This document shows positions 25,807 to 32,468 of a stretch of 64,000 nucleotides of DNA, one piece after another. Source of the DNA: Lentzea sp. NBRC 105346. Its GTDB lineage: Bacteria > Actinomycetota > Actinomycetes > Mycobacteriales > Pseudonocardiaceae. Position 1 is the stretch's first letter. Each line of letters begins with the position of its first letter. A program made the translations under genes and the position numbers. The notes under the pieces are model-generated. The model saw only the letters and a program-made list of their open reading frames with translations. It had not been told where the DNA came from and ran no database searches. The stretch lies in contig NZ_BSTQ01000015.1 in NCBI RefSeq assembly GCF_030269605.1, forward strand, positions 186,001-250,000, given 5' to 3'.

Positions 25807-26315
25807 CGCAGCCCGTCCACCAGCAGGTCGAGCAACCGGGAAGCCTGCTCGCGTTTCTCGCCGGCCGCGAACGCGACGCCGCTCAGCGACGCCAGCACGT
25901 CCACGGGATCGACGTCCACGCCCATCGCCTCCAGCAACGTCGACAGCGCCGACGTCAGCAGGGCCCGGCTCTGCGCATAGGGATTCACGCCGGACGCCAC
26001 GACCGCCTTCAACGCGTCCGCCATGCCGCGCTTGGTCGCCCCGTAGTCGTAGAAGCGGTCCATCCACGCCCGCATCGCCTGGTCGGGAGGCAGCGACGCC
26101 ACCAGTTCGGAGGCCGCGTCGCACACCTTCGTGAGCTCGGCGCGGTAGACGGCCTCGATCAACGCCTCGCGTGTGGGGAAGTGCCGGTACAGCGTGCCGA
26201 TGCCGACACCCGCGCCCTTGGCGATCGACTCGAGCGTCGCGTCGGCGTCGCGGGTGAACGCGTCGAGCGCGGTCGACAGCAGACGATCGCGGTTGCGTTG
26301 CGCGTCGGCACGCAC
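25785..26315 (-). CDS. TetR-family transcriptional regulator
   Basis: Repressor of 176 residues. The N-terminal HTH shows ATLESIAKGAGVGIGTLYRHF, the standard TetR recognition pattern ending in LYRHFPTREAL, with an all-helical ligand domain behind it. It is divergent from a short-chain dehydrogenase gene, and two strong palindromes lie in the 105 bp between them; a repressor-enzyme pair responding to a small ligand is the natural reading. Its 3' end overlaps the GH5 gene by 22 bp. Confidence 0.88.
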   Translation of the reverse strand: MRADAQRNRDRLLSTALDAFTRDADATLESIAKGAGVGIGTLYRHFPTREALIEAVYRAELTKVCDAASELVASLPPDQAMRAWMDRFYDYGATKRGMADALKAVVASGVNPYAQSRALLTSALSTLLEAMGVDVDPVDVLASLSGVAFAAGEKREQASRLLDLLVDGLRYRVSPS

Positions 26316-26349
26316 GAATAACCCCCTGTGACGCAGGTCTCAATGAAAA

Positions 26350-26398
26350 CGGAGGGTCCTCCGCTTAGTGTGGAGCGCGTAGCGGAGGAACCTCCGCT
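26350..26398. promoter_or_regulatory. Two TetR-type palindromic operators
   Basis: CGGAGG-GT-CCTCCG (26350-26363) and the perfect 18 bp palindrome AGCGGAGGAACCTCCGCT (26381-26398) share the same arms and are centred 33 bp apart, about three helical turns. They occupy the divergent region between tetR-type and SDR genes. Duplicate sites of this kind are characteristic of TetR autoregulation with control of the neighbour. Confidence 0.82.
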
Positions 26399-26420
26399 TA
26401 AGTGTACGGCAGGGGAGAGC

Positions 26421-27326
26421 ATGACCACCGAATTCAACTTTGAGTCCACGGCCGCCGAGGTCGTGGCCGGGATCGACCTGACCGGCCGCCGCGCCGTAGT
26501 CACCGGTGGCTCGTCGGGGATCGGTGTGGAGACCGCGCGGGCGCTGGCCGGCGCGGGCGCCGAGGTGACGCTGGCGGTGCGCGACATCGCCGCCGGTCAG
26601 CGCACCGCCGCCGACATCGGGGGCAACGTCAAGGTCGCCCCGCTCGACCTCGCGGACCAGGCTTCGGTCGCGGCGTTCGCGGCGAACTGGGACGGTCCGC
26701 TGCACATCCTGGTCAACAACGCGGGCATCATGGCGACGCCGGAGTGGCGTACGCCCGAGGGCTGGGAGCTGCAGTTCGCGACCAACCACCTCGGCCACTT
26801 CGCGCTCACCAACGGCCTCTACCGCGCGCTGGCGCGGGAGGGCGCGCGCATCGTCTCGGTCAGCTCGGCGGCGCACCTGCGGTCGGACGTGATCTTCGAC
26901 GACATCCACTTCGAGTCGCGCGCGTACGACCCCGGCCTCGCGTACGGCCAGAGCAAGACGGCCAACGTTCTGTTCGCGGTCGAGGCGACCAGGCGCTGGG
27001 CGGCCGACGGCATCTTCGCCAACTCGCTGATGCCGGGCGCGATCTCGACGAACCTCCAGCGGCACATGGATCCCGAGGTGCTGCAGCGCATCATCGCCGA
27101 GCGTGGCTCGAGCTTCCGCTGGAAGACGGTCGAGCAGGGCGCGGCCACGTCGGTGCTGGTCGCCACCTCGCCGCAGCTGGAGGGCGTGGGCGGCAAGTAC
27201 TTCGAGGACTGCGCTGTCGCGGCGCCGAACCAGCCGGGCGAGTTCCGCGGCGTCGCCGCCTACGCGCTCGACCCGGAGTCGGCCGCCCGCCTGTGGAAGG
27301 TCTCCGAGGAGACCCTCGCCGGTTAG
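26421..27326 (+). CDS. Short-chain dehydrogenase/reductase
   Basis: Classical-type SDR of 301 residues, similar in length to retinol dehydrogenase / WWOX-like oxidoreductases. Cofactor motif TGGSSGIG (about residue 32-39), NNAG (about 98-101), catalytic Ser in VSVSSAAH and the pair YGQSK (YxxxK). NADP preference is suggested by the Arg after the second strand (VRD). AGGGGAGAG precedes the ATG at 26421. Controlled by the divergent TetR protein through two palindromes, it probably reduces or oxidises that regulator's ligand. The stop codon overlaps the end of the convergent DHODH gene by 4 bp. Confidence 0.9.
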   Translation: MTTEFNFESTAAEVVAGIDLTGRRAVVTGGSSGIGVETARALAGAGAEVTLAVRDIAAGQRTAADIGGNVKVAPLDLADQASVAAFAANWDGPLHILVNNAGIMATPEWRTPEGWELQFATNHLGHFALTNGLYRALAREGARIVSVSSAAHLRSDVIFDDIHFESRAYDPGLAYGQSKTANVLFAVEATRRWAADGIFANSLMPGAISTNLQRHMDPEVLQRIIAERGSSFRWKTVEQGAATSVLVATSPQLEGVGGKYFEDCAVAAPNQPGEFRGVAAYALDPESAARLWKVSEETLAG

Positions 27327-28381
27327 GCGCCCACGCCCACCACGTCGGCGATCCGGCGGACTCCGTCGCGCTCCAGCAGCGCGGCGAGTCCGTCGTGCAC
27401 CGACCGGACCACACCCGGTCCGCGGTAGACCAGCGACGTGAACAGCTGCACCAGGGACGCGCCGAGCCGGAACTTGCGGTAGGCGTCCGCCGCGGTGAAC
27501 ACGCCGCCGGAGCCGATGATCGTGAACCGAGACCGGTCCATCCGCTGGTACAGCAGGCGAATCGTCTCGTCGGCCCGCTTCGCGGCGGGCCGCCCGGACA
27601 CCGCGCCGGGCAGGTCGGAGACGACGCCCTCCGGCTTGCCCGCCGGCAGGTTGATCGAGAATCCCGAGACGTGCCCGAAGCCGTCGACCGCCTCCAGGAA
27701 CGCGTCGAGCTCCGGTGTCCCGGCGAACGGCGCCACCTTGAGGAACAACGGCTTCGCAACCGTGAGACCCTCTAACAGGAGTTTCAGCCTGCGCGGCTCG
27801 TGGAAGAACCCGCGGCCGTCGCTCGTGTTGGGGCAGCTCAGGTTCAGCACCAGGTAGTCGGCGTGGTCGTGCAGCGTGCGCACCGACCGGACGTAGTCGG
27901 CGATGATCACGTCCTCCGGCTCCTCGGTACGCCGGTTGGTGTTGACGACGTTCACGCCGACCGGAACGCGGGTCCGGCGCGCCGCGAGGCGCTCGGCGAC
28001 CCGGTCCGCGCCGTCATTGGGCAGCCCGTAGTACACGATGATCGCGTCCTGGGCGGGCAGCCGGAACAGCCGCGGCCGCGGGTTGCCGTCCGAGTGGTCC
28101 GCCGAGATCGACCCGACCTCGACGTGCCCGAAACCCAGGGCGGCCAACAGGTCCACCGCCCGCGCGTTCTTGTCGTAACCGGCCGCAAGACCGATCGGTG
28201 AACGCATGCGCAACCCGGCGACGTCGACCGCGAGCCGTTCGTCCGCGGGTCTGAACACGCGATCGAGCAACGGCGCGAGAAACCCCGCCCGCTGCGCGAA
28301 CCGGATCGAGCGGTCGTGGATCCATTCGGGGTCCGCCCGGAACAGCGCCGGGCGGACGATCCGTTCGTAGCTGCTCACCAC
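27323..28381 (-). CDS. Dihydroorotate dehydrogenase-like protein (class 2 architecture)
   Basis: FMN barrel protein of 352 residues. The N-terminal helical part YERIVRPALFRADPEWIHD is the membrane-associating helix pair typical of quinone-linked class 2 PyrD, and GLAAGYDKNARAVDLLAALG and GSGGVFTAADAYRKFRLGA are FMN/phosphate-binding motifs. However, the active-site segment reads NLSCPNTSDG, with Cys where class 2 enzymes have Ser; Cys is the base in class 1 enzymes. It lacks a pyr operon context, so it may be a paralogue with another substrate. The GTG at 28381 (or 28378) starts it; no ordinary ribosome site is visible, and a LacI-type palindrome stands 7 bp upstream. Confidence 0.8.
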   Translation of the reverse strand: MVSSYERIVRPALFRADPEWIHDRSIRFAQRAGFLAPLLDRVFRPADERLAVDVAGLRMRSPIGLAAGYDKNARAVDLLAALGFGHVEVGSISADHSDGNPRPRLFRLPAQDAIIVYYGLPNDGADRVAERLAARRTRVPVGVNVVNTNRRTEEPEDVIIADYVRSVRTLHDHADYLVLNLSCPNTSDGRGFFHEPRRLKLLLEGLTVAKPLFLKVAPFAGTPELDAFLEAVDGFGHVSGFSINLPAGKPEGVVSDLPGAVSGRPAAKRADETIRLLYQRMDRSRFTIIGSGGVFTAADAYRKFRLGASLVQLFTSLVYRGPGVVRSVHDGLAALLERDGVRRIADVVGVGA

Positions 28382-28388
28382 ATCACAT

Positions 28389-28402
28389 GGTAAGCGCTTT
28401 CC
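28389..28402. promoter_or_regulatory. LacI-type operator-like palindrome
   Basis: GGTAAGCGCTTTCC differs by one base from the GGAAAGCGCTTTCC palindrome of the 3.9 kb control region. It fills the 22 bp gap between the esterase-like gene stop (28404) and the DHODH-like start (28381). A repressor bound there could block read-through into the DHODH-like gene. It may be a target of the LacI protein encoded at 2793-3890 or of a similar one. Confidence 0.55.
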
Positions 28403-28403
28403 G

Positions 28404-29708
28404 TCAGGGGCACGGCGCGGTGAACGGGCCGAGCGGCCGGGTCGCCGTGGTGAACGCGCAGCCGTAGGCCGGTGCGGCCACGGCGGTGCGGTCCAGCACC
28501 GTGTCACCCGCGGGCCGGACGCCCTGCTCGACCCACCGCACGAGATCGGTGAACCCCGTGGTGAACTCGGCGGCGGTGAAGTCGCAGTGCCCGACCCCGC
28601 GGATCGCCCGCTGCACCAGCAGGCCGGACCGGCCCTGCGCGGCGACGCGCTGGGCGTAGATCTGCTCCATCGAGAACGGCACGAACAGGTCGCCGAGGTC
28701 GTGCATGGTGAGCACGGGAACGGTGATGCGGCCGTCGAGCACCGGCACGTTGGCCATCCCGCGGTCGACCCGGCCCTGCGGGTCCTGCGCCACCCTCAGC
28801 ACGGTGTCGTTGAGCGCCTGCTCGTCGGCGCTGAGCGCGGGATCGGTGTCGAACTGGTAGACGGCGTCGGTGTTGTCGACCACGATGCCCGGCGAGCGCG
28901 GCATCGTTCCGTCGCCCTGCGCGGGCAGCCCGAGCAGGAACGACGCCCAGCTGACCCAGGCGGCGTCGTACATCGGGCGGATGCCGCCGGACCGCAGCTC
29001 CGTCATCGCCTTCAGGTGTTCACCCGCGGTGGTGAGGCCGTTCGGCCAGGCCGCGGCGAGCGTGGACGTGATCGTCGGAACCGTGCTGGACGACCACGCC
29101 GGCTCCTGGACCGGGAACTGTTCGTCGAGTCCCGCGAGGTTCTGCGCGACCAGCGTGTAGTCCAGGAAGAAGTCGAACAGCTCGTGGTCGCCGAGCACAC
29201 CGCACACCGGCATCGCGCCGTCGTAGGCCCGCGGGTACTGCTCGATCGACGCGGCCGTGATGTGGCCGCCCATCGAGGCACCGACGAGGTAGGTCTTCGA
29301 CGGGTGCGCCACGAGGCCGTCGAACAGCTGCGCCAGCGCGTGCGTGTCCTTGACGCCCTGTGCGACGTCGTACCCGTTGCTGGCGTAGCTCGACGCCGCC
29401 CAGGCGTAGCCGTGCGTCACCAGCCACGGCCGCAGCGGGCCGTTGTCGACGGTGAGCTCGAGTCCCTCGCCGCGATATCCGTGTGCCCACAGCACGAGGC
29501 GCCCGTTCCAGTCGCGCGGCACCTCGACCCGGTAGCCCGCGCCGCCGTGCACACCCCAGTACCGCGCGGTGTCCGTGCCGGGCAGCGCCGCGAACGGCAG
29601 CTTGCTCTCGTCCACGAACCACGCCGGTGGCGACTCGGCCACAGCGGATCCCACGGTGAACGGCAACACCAGCAGCAGGGCTATGACAGCGTGCACCAGT
29701 CGACGCAT
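28404..29708 (-). CDS. Secreted alpha/beta hydrolase
   Basis: Exported hydrolase of 434 residues. A Sec signal peptide (MRRLV, then hydrophobic core, cleavage near SAVA-ES, about residue 24) is followed by an alpha/beta hydrolase domain with oxyanion region LWAHGYRG, nucleophile elbow GASMGGH (about residue 150) and late catalytic candidates in HDLGDLFVPF (Asp) and GVGHCDF (His). Two Cys near the C-terminus could pair. Start ATG 29708 follows GAGGTGAG. The substrate class (ester or peptide) cannot be told. It lies upstream of the DHODH-like gene on the same strand with a 22 bp gap. Confidence 0.85.
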   Translation of the reverse strand: MRRLVHAVIALLLVLPFTVGSAVAESPPAWFVDESKLPFAALPGTDTARYWGVHGGAGYRVEVPRDWNGRLVLWAHGYRGEGLELTVDNGPLRPWLVTHGYAWAASSYASNGYDVAQGVKDTHALAQLFDGLVAHPSKTYLVGASMGGHITAASIEQYPRAYDGAMPVCGVLGDHELFDFFLDYTLVAQNLAGLDEQFPVQEPAWSSSTVPTITSTLAAAWPNGLTTAGEHLKAMTELRSGGIRPMYDAAWVSWASFLLGLPAQGDGTMPRSPGIVVDNTDAVYQFDTDPALSADEQALNDTVLRVAQDPQGRVDRGMANVPVLDGRITVPVLTMHDLGDLFVPFSMEQIYAQRVAAQGRSGLLVQRAIRGVGHCDFTAAEFTTGFTDLVRWVEQGVRPAGDTVLDRTAVAAPAYGCAFTTATRPLGPFTAPCP

Positions 29709-29775
29709 GACACTCACCTCTTCGCCCGACCCGCCGTTCATGCAACTCCTCCACGGAGATCGACACAACGGTTCG

Positions 29776-30534
29776 TCAGTCCACGTGCGCGCCGCAGGTG
29801 ATGTTGATCGACGTACCGGTGAGCGTGCGACCGAGGTCGGACGCCGCGAAGACGGCCACGTTGCCGACGTCCTCCAGGGTCGCGGCGCGGCCGGTCAATG
29901 TCGGGTCGACGAGCATGCGCTCGATCTCGTCGCGACCGGGCATGCCGGCGGGCAGCGTCTCGGGCACGCCGCCGGTGCGCAGGCTGACCACCCGGATCCC
30001 GTGCGGCCCGAGCTCGGTGGCGAGCTGGCGGCGCATGGACTCCACGGCTTCCAGCGCGGTGAGGAACCCGCCGATCCGGTAGTCGCGCAGCCCGCTCCAG
30101 TCGCCGCTGCCGCCGAACATCAGGATCACGCCGCCGCGTTGCTTGATCATGTGTCGCGCGGCGGCCCGTGCGGTGAGGAACTTCGACGTCACCGCGGTGA
30201 CGACCGGGCGCAGGTAGTCCTCCAGCGACATCTCGACCATCGGGGTGCCCTGCACGTCCTGGTCGTTGATGACGCTGAGCGAGATGTGGATGCCACCCTG
30301 CGCGGCCACGGCGTCGGCGTGCGCGTCGACCGCCCGCTCGTCCAGCGCGTCCACGACGGCCGTCTCCGCCATACCGCCCGCGTCGCGGATCGGGCCGGCG
30401 ACCCGGTCCAGCGTCTCCCGCGTGCGCCCGGCGAGGAACACCTTCGCCCCGGCGTGTGCGAACGCCCGCGCGATCGCGCCGCCGATCTGGCCGCCGCCGC
30501 CGTAGATGATCGCGTTCTTGCCGCTGAGCTGCAC
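29776..30534 (-). CDS. SDR-fold protein lacking the catalytic Tyr-Lys pair
   Basis: Short-chain dehydrogenase fold of 252 residues. The cofactor loop is GGGGQIGGAIARAF and the C-terminal phase (DVGNVAVFAASDLGRTLTG) is normal for the family. At the catalytic position one finds DYRIGGFLTALEAVE, so the usual YxxxK has Gly in place of Lys, and the NNAG equivalent reads NDQD. The protein therefore probably binds a nucleotide but does not catalyse by the standard relay, or it uses different residues. Start GTG 30534 follows AAGGAGG. It is upstream of the esterase-like gene with 67 bp between. Confidence 0.8.
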   Translation of the reverse strand: MQLSGKNAIIYGGGGQIGGAIARAFAHAGAKVFLAGRTRETLDRVAGPIRDAGGMAETAVVDALDERAVDAHADAVAAQGGIHISLSVINDQDVQGTPMVEMSLEDYLRPVVTAVTSKFLTARAAARHMIKQRGGVILMFGGSGDWSGLRDYRIGGFLTALEAVESMRRQLATELGPHGIRVVSLRTGGVPETLPAGMPGRDEIERMLVDPTLTGRAATLEDVGNVAVFAASDLGRTLTGTSINITCGAHVD

Positions 30535-30609
30535 GACCGCCTCCTTCGCGGGATTGCGACATCGTCGCCGGTTCGCAGCACGCTAACCCCGTTCCGGCCG
30601 TAGGGTGCG

Positions 30610-30957
30610 GTGGTGGTGACCGTCGAGGACATCCGGAGCGTGGCGAAGTCGTTGCCGCGCACTACGGAGCACCTGATCCGCGACCGCGTGAAGTTCCGCG
30701 TCGGCCAGATCGTCTACGTGGCGCTGTCGCGCGACGAGACGATCATGGGCTTCGGGTTCCCCAAGGAGCAGCGCGCCGCGCTCGTCGAGAGCGAGCCGGA
30801 CAAGTTCGAGATGCCGAGCAAGTCCGACGAGCGGTTCCACTGGGTGCACGCGCGGCTCGAGGCGCTGGACCACACCGAGATGGAGGAGCTCGTCGTGGCC
30901 GCCTGGATGATGTGCGTGCCGAAGAAGGTCATCCGCGAGTACCTGGAAAAGCGCTGA
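30610..30957 (+). CDS. MmcQ/YjbR family protein
   Basis: Small protein of 115 residues with the CyaY-like YjbR fold. Recognisable are VTVEDIRSVAKSLPRTTE, the strand VKFRVGQIVYVALS, FPKEQRAALVESEPDKFEMP and the closing WMMCVPKKVIREY. The family is often called DNA-binding, but its biochemical role is not firmly known. Three consecutive GTG codons (30610, 30613, 30616) could each start it. The stop TGA shares a base with the ATG of the Ogt-type gene (TGATG), so the two are translationally coupled. Confidence 0.8.
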   Translation: MVVTVEDIRSVAKSLPRTTEHLIRDRVKFRVGQIVYVALSRDETIMGFGFPKEQRAALVESEPDKFEMPSKSDERFHWVHARLEALDHTEMEELVVAAWMMCVPKKVIREYLEKR

Positions 30958-31427
30958 TGCACACCGTGATCCCCAGCCCGGTCGGTGACCTGACGCTCGT
31001 CGCGCGCGACGGCGGGCTCGCCGGGTTGTACATGGTCGAGCAACGGCACCGTCCCGATGACGAGACCTTCGGCCCTCGCGGTGACGATCCGGTGTTCGAC
31101 GCCGTGACGACCCAGCTGGGCGAGTACTTCACGGGCGCGCGCCGGGAGTTCGACCTGCCGCTGGCGTTGCGCGGCACGGCGTTCCAGCAGACCGTGTGGA
31201 AGGCGCTGCTCGGCATCCCGTTCGGCGAGACCATGTCCTACGGCGAGCTGGCCGCCCTGATCGGCAGGCCGTCGGCGGCCCGCGCGGTCGGCCTGGCCAA
31301 CGGCAAGAACCCGATCGGCATCATCGTCCCGTGTCACCGGCTCATCGGGTCGAACGGCGGTCTCGTCGATTACGGCGGTGGCATCGAAACGAAGCGATGG
31401 CTGCTCTCACACGAACAAATTGATTGA
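30957..31427 (+). CDS. ogt: Methylated-DNA--protein-cysteine S-methyltransferase
   Basis: DNA-repair protein of 156 residues that transfers alkyl groups from O6-alkylguanine to its own cysteine. The acceptor motif is IVPCHRLI, Cys about residue 125, preceded by the DNA-recognition segment SYGELAALIGRPSAARAVGL (split: SYGELAALIG, RPSAARAVGL) and the asparagine hinge ANGKNPIGI. Length and motifs match Ogt-type enzymes without an Ada domain. It is coupled to the MmcQ-like gene by a one-base stop/start overlap. Confidence 0.93.
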   Translation: MHTVIPSPVGDLTLVARDGGLAGLYMVEQRHRPDDETFGPRGDDPVFDAVTTQLGEYFTGARREFDLPLALRGTAFQQTVWKALLGIPFGETMSYGELAALIGRPSAARAVGLANGKNPIGIIVPCHRLIGSNGGLVDYGGGIETKRWLLSHEQID

Positions 31428-31483
31428 CGTCATCGCGTGTTGTGCGCAATGATAAACGCCAACGGCAATCGAAAGGCCCAGCC

Positions 31484-31573
31484 ATGACGAGCATGCGGAT
31501 CTGCGTGACGCGACGAGGTGTCGCGTTCACTCACGCGTGCTTGCCGCTGGCCAGCACGGGCTCCCCACCGTGA
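31484..31573 (+). CDS. Small leader-peptide ORF (29 codons)
   Basis: ATG at 31484 (preceded by GAAAGG about 12 bp upstream) opens a 29-codon frame: MTSMRICVTRRGVAF, then THACLPLASTGSPP and TGA at 31571. The MRICVTRRG start resembles small actinobacterial leader peptides found upstream of sulfur or amino-acid genes. It has two Cys codons (residues 7 and 19). A strong intrinsic terminator begins 21 bp after its stop, an arrangement typical of ribosome-mediated attenuation. Alternatively it might be a genuine small peptide substrate for the downstream ATP-grasp enzyme. It is not established that it is translated. Confidence 0.5.
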   Translation: MTSMRICVTRRGVAFTHACLPLASTGSPP

Positions 31574-31594
31574 CGTCCTGAGGTCGTCGCGCCA

Positions 31595-31639
31595 GGGAGC
31601 CGCCCGTCGGGATACCGACCAGGGCGGCTTCCTTTATTT
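31595..31639 (+). terminator. Strong intrinsic terminator (possible attenuator)
   Basis: The left arm GGGAGCCGCCC (31595-31605) pairs with GGGCGGCT-TCC (31622-31632), and inside it GTCGG/CCGAC closes a GATA loop with a CA bulge. The stem is followed by TTTATTT (31633-31639). It lies between the leader-peptide ORF and the tRNA-like element, so transcripts of the ATP-grasp gene must read through it or begin after it. Confidence 0.8.
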
Positions 31640-31657
31640 CGCGTGCATTGTTTTATT

Positions 31658-31730
31658 GGTCGATGCGGCTGACTGGTGAGGCCGCCGCACTATTAATGCG
31701 GAGGACCGGGTTCAAGTCCCGGATCGACTG
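31658..31730 (+). tRNA. tRNA-like element with anticodon AUU
   Basis: A 73 nt sequence folds as a cloverleaf. Acceptor stem GGTCGAT/ATCGACT (7 bp, one G-U). D stem GGC/GCC with a GG-containing 11 nt loop. Anticodon arm CCGCA/TGCGG with loop CTATTAA (anticodon ATT, reading AAU, Asn). Variable loop AGGA. T arm CCGGG/CCCGG with loop TTCAAGT. Discriminator G; CCA is not encoded. Departures from canonical tRNA: G8 and C9 instead of U8 and A9, and no clear A14. Bacterial tRNA-Asn normally has GUU, so AUU is unusual. It ends only 15 bp before the ATP-grasp start, and may be a true tRNA gene, a decayed one, or a tRNA-mimicking 5' UTR. Confidence 0.5.
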
Positions 31731-31745
31731 CGAAGGAAAGACGCA

Positions 31746-32468
31746 ATGGTCCTGCTGATGCCGCGCCCGCTGCTGCCGCTGTACCAGGCCGCGCGAGCGC
31801 GGGGCATGGCCGTCGTCTCCACACCGCCCGAGGGTGGCCGGGTGCACTACTACGGCGGTCCGCGCTACGCCGACCGCCTCGCCCTCGACCTGGCACTGCT
31901 GGAGCCGCCGGACGCGTGGCTGCCGTCGTTGCCGTGGGAGCTGACGCGGCGCCGGATCGAGGCGATGACGCTCGGCGAAGCGCGGTCGCTGGAGGGGCCG
32001 GTGTTCGTGAAACCGCCGAGCGACAAGGGGTTCCCGGCGCGCGTGTACCGCGGCGACCTGCCCGGTCTGCCGCACGACACGGCCGTGCTCGTGAGCGAGG
32101 TCGTCGAGTTCGCGGTCGAGTACCGGTTGCACGTGCTCGACGGCGAGCTGCATACCGGGTCGCGTTACGCGACGTGGGGCCTGCTCGACCCGGCGCCGCT
32201 GGGTGCCGAGGCCGGGCGGCTGCGGGAGTTCGTGCGGGCGTTGCCGTCGTTGCCGAGCGCGGTGGTGGTGGACGTCGGACTGATCGGTCCGCCGGATGAT
32301 CCGCGCGCGGATCTCGTCGTCGTGGAGGCCAACATGGCGTGGTTCTCCCAGCCATACCTGGGTGATCCCGGCCGGGTGCTCGACGTGGTGCTGCGTGCCG
32401 CCGGGCCGCGGGACGAGGTGTCCGCCGGAGACCGGCGGTTCGTGCGTCAGTGCCGGTGTGCGAGCTGA
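31746..32468 (+). CDS. ATP-grasp domain protein (R2K-clade-like)
   Basis: Protein of 240 residues with ATP-grasp features: the nucleotide-binding lysine strand GPVFVKPPSDKGFPA (about residue 82-96), the acidic hinge VSEVVEFAVEYRLHV, the strand GELHTGSRYATWG and the metal-binding end VVEANMAWFSQPY. The compact size and EYR/Lys pattern resemble the R2K clade of ATP-grasp proteins, whose substrates are mostly unknown; the fold generally ligates a carboxylate to an amine or thiol through an acyl phosphate. AAGGAAAG gives a good ribosome site for the ATG at 31746. It follows the leader ORF, terminator and tRNA-like element, and its 3' end overlaps the convergent glycosyltransferase by 22 bp. Confidence 0.75.
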   Translation: MVLLMPRPLLPLYQAARARGMAVVSTPPEGGRVHYYGGPRYADRLALDLALLEPPDAWLPSLPWELTRRRIEAMTLGEARSLEGPVFVKPPSDKGFPARVYRGDLPGLPHDTAVLVSEVVEFAVEYRLHVLDGELHTGSRYATWGLLDPAPLGAEAGRLREFVRALPSLPSAVVVDVGLIGPPDDPRADLVVVEANMAWFSQPYLGDPGRVLDVVLRAAGPRDEVSAGDRRFVRQCRCAS

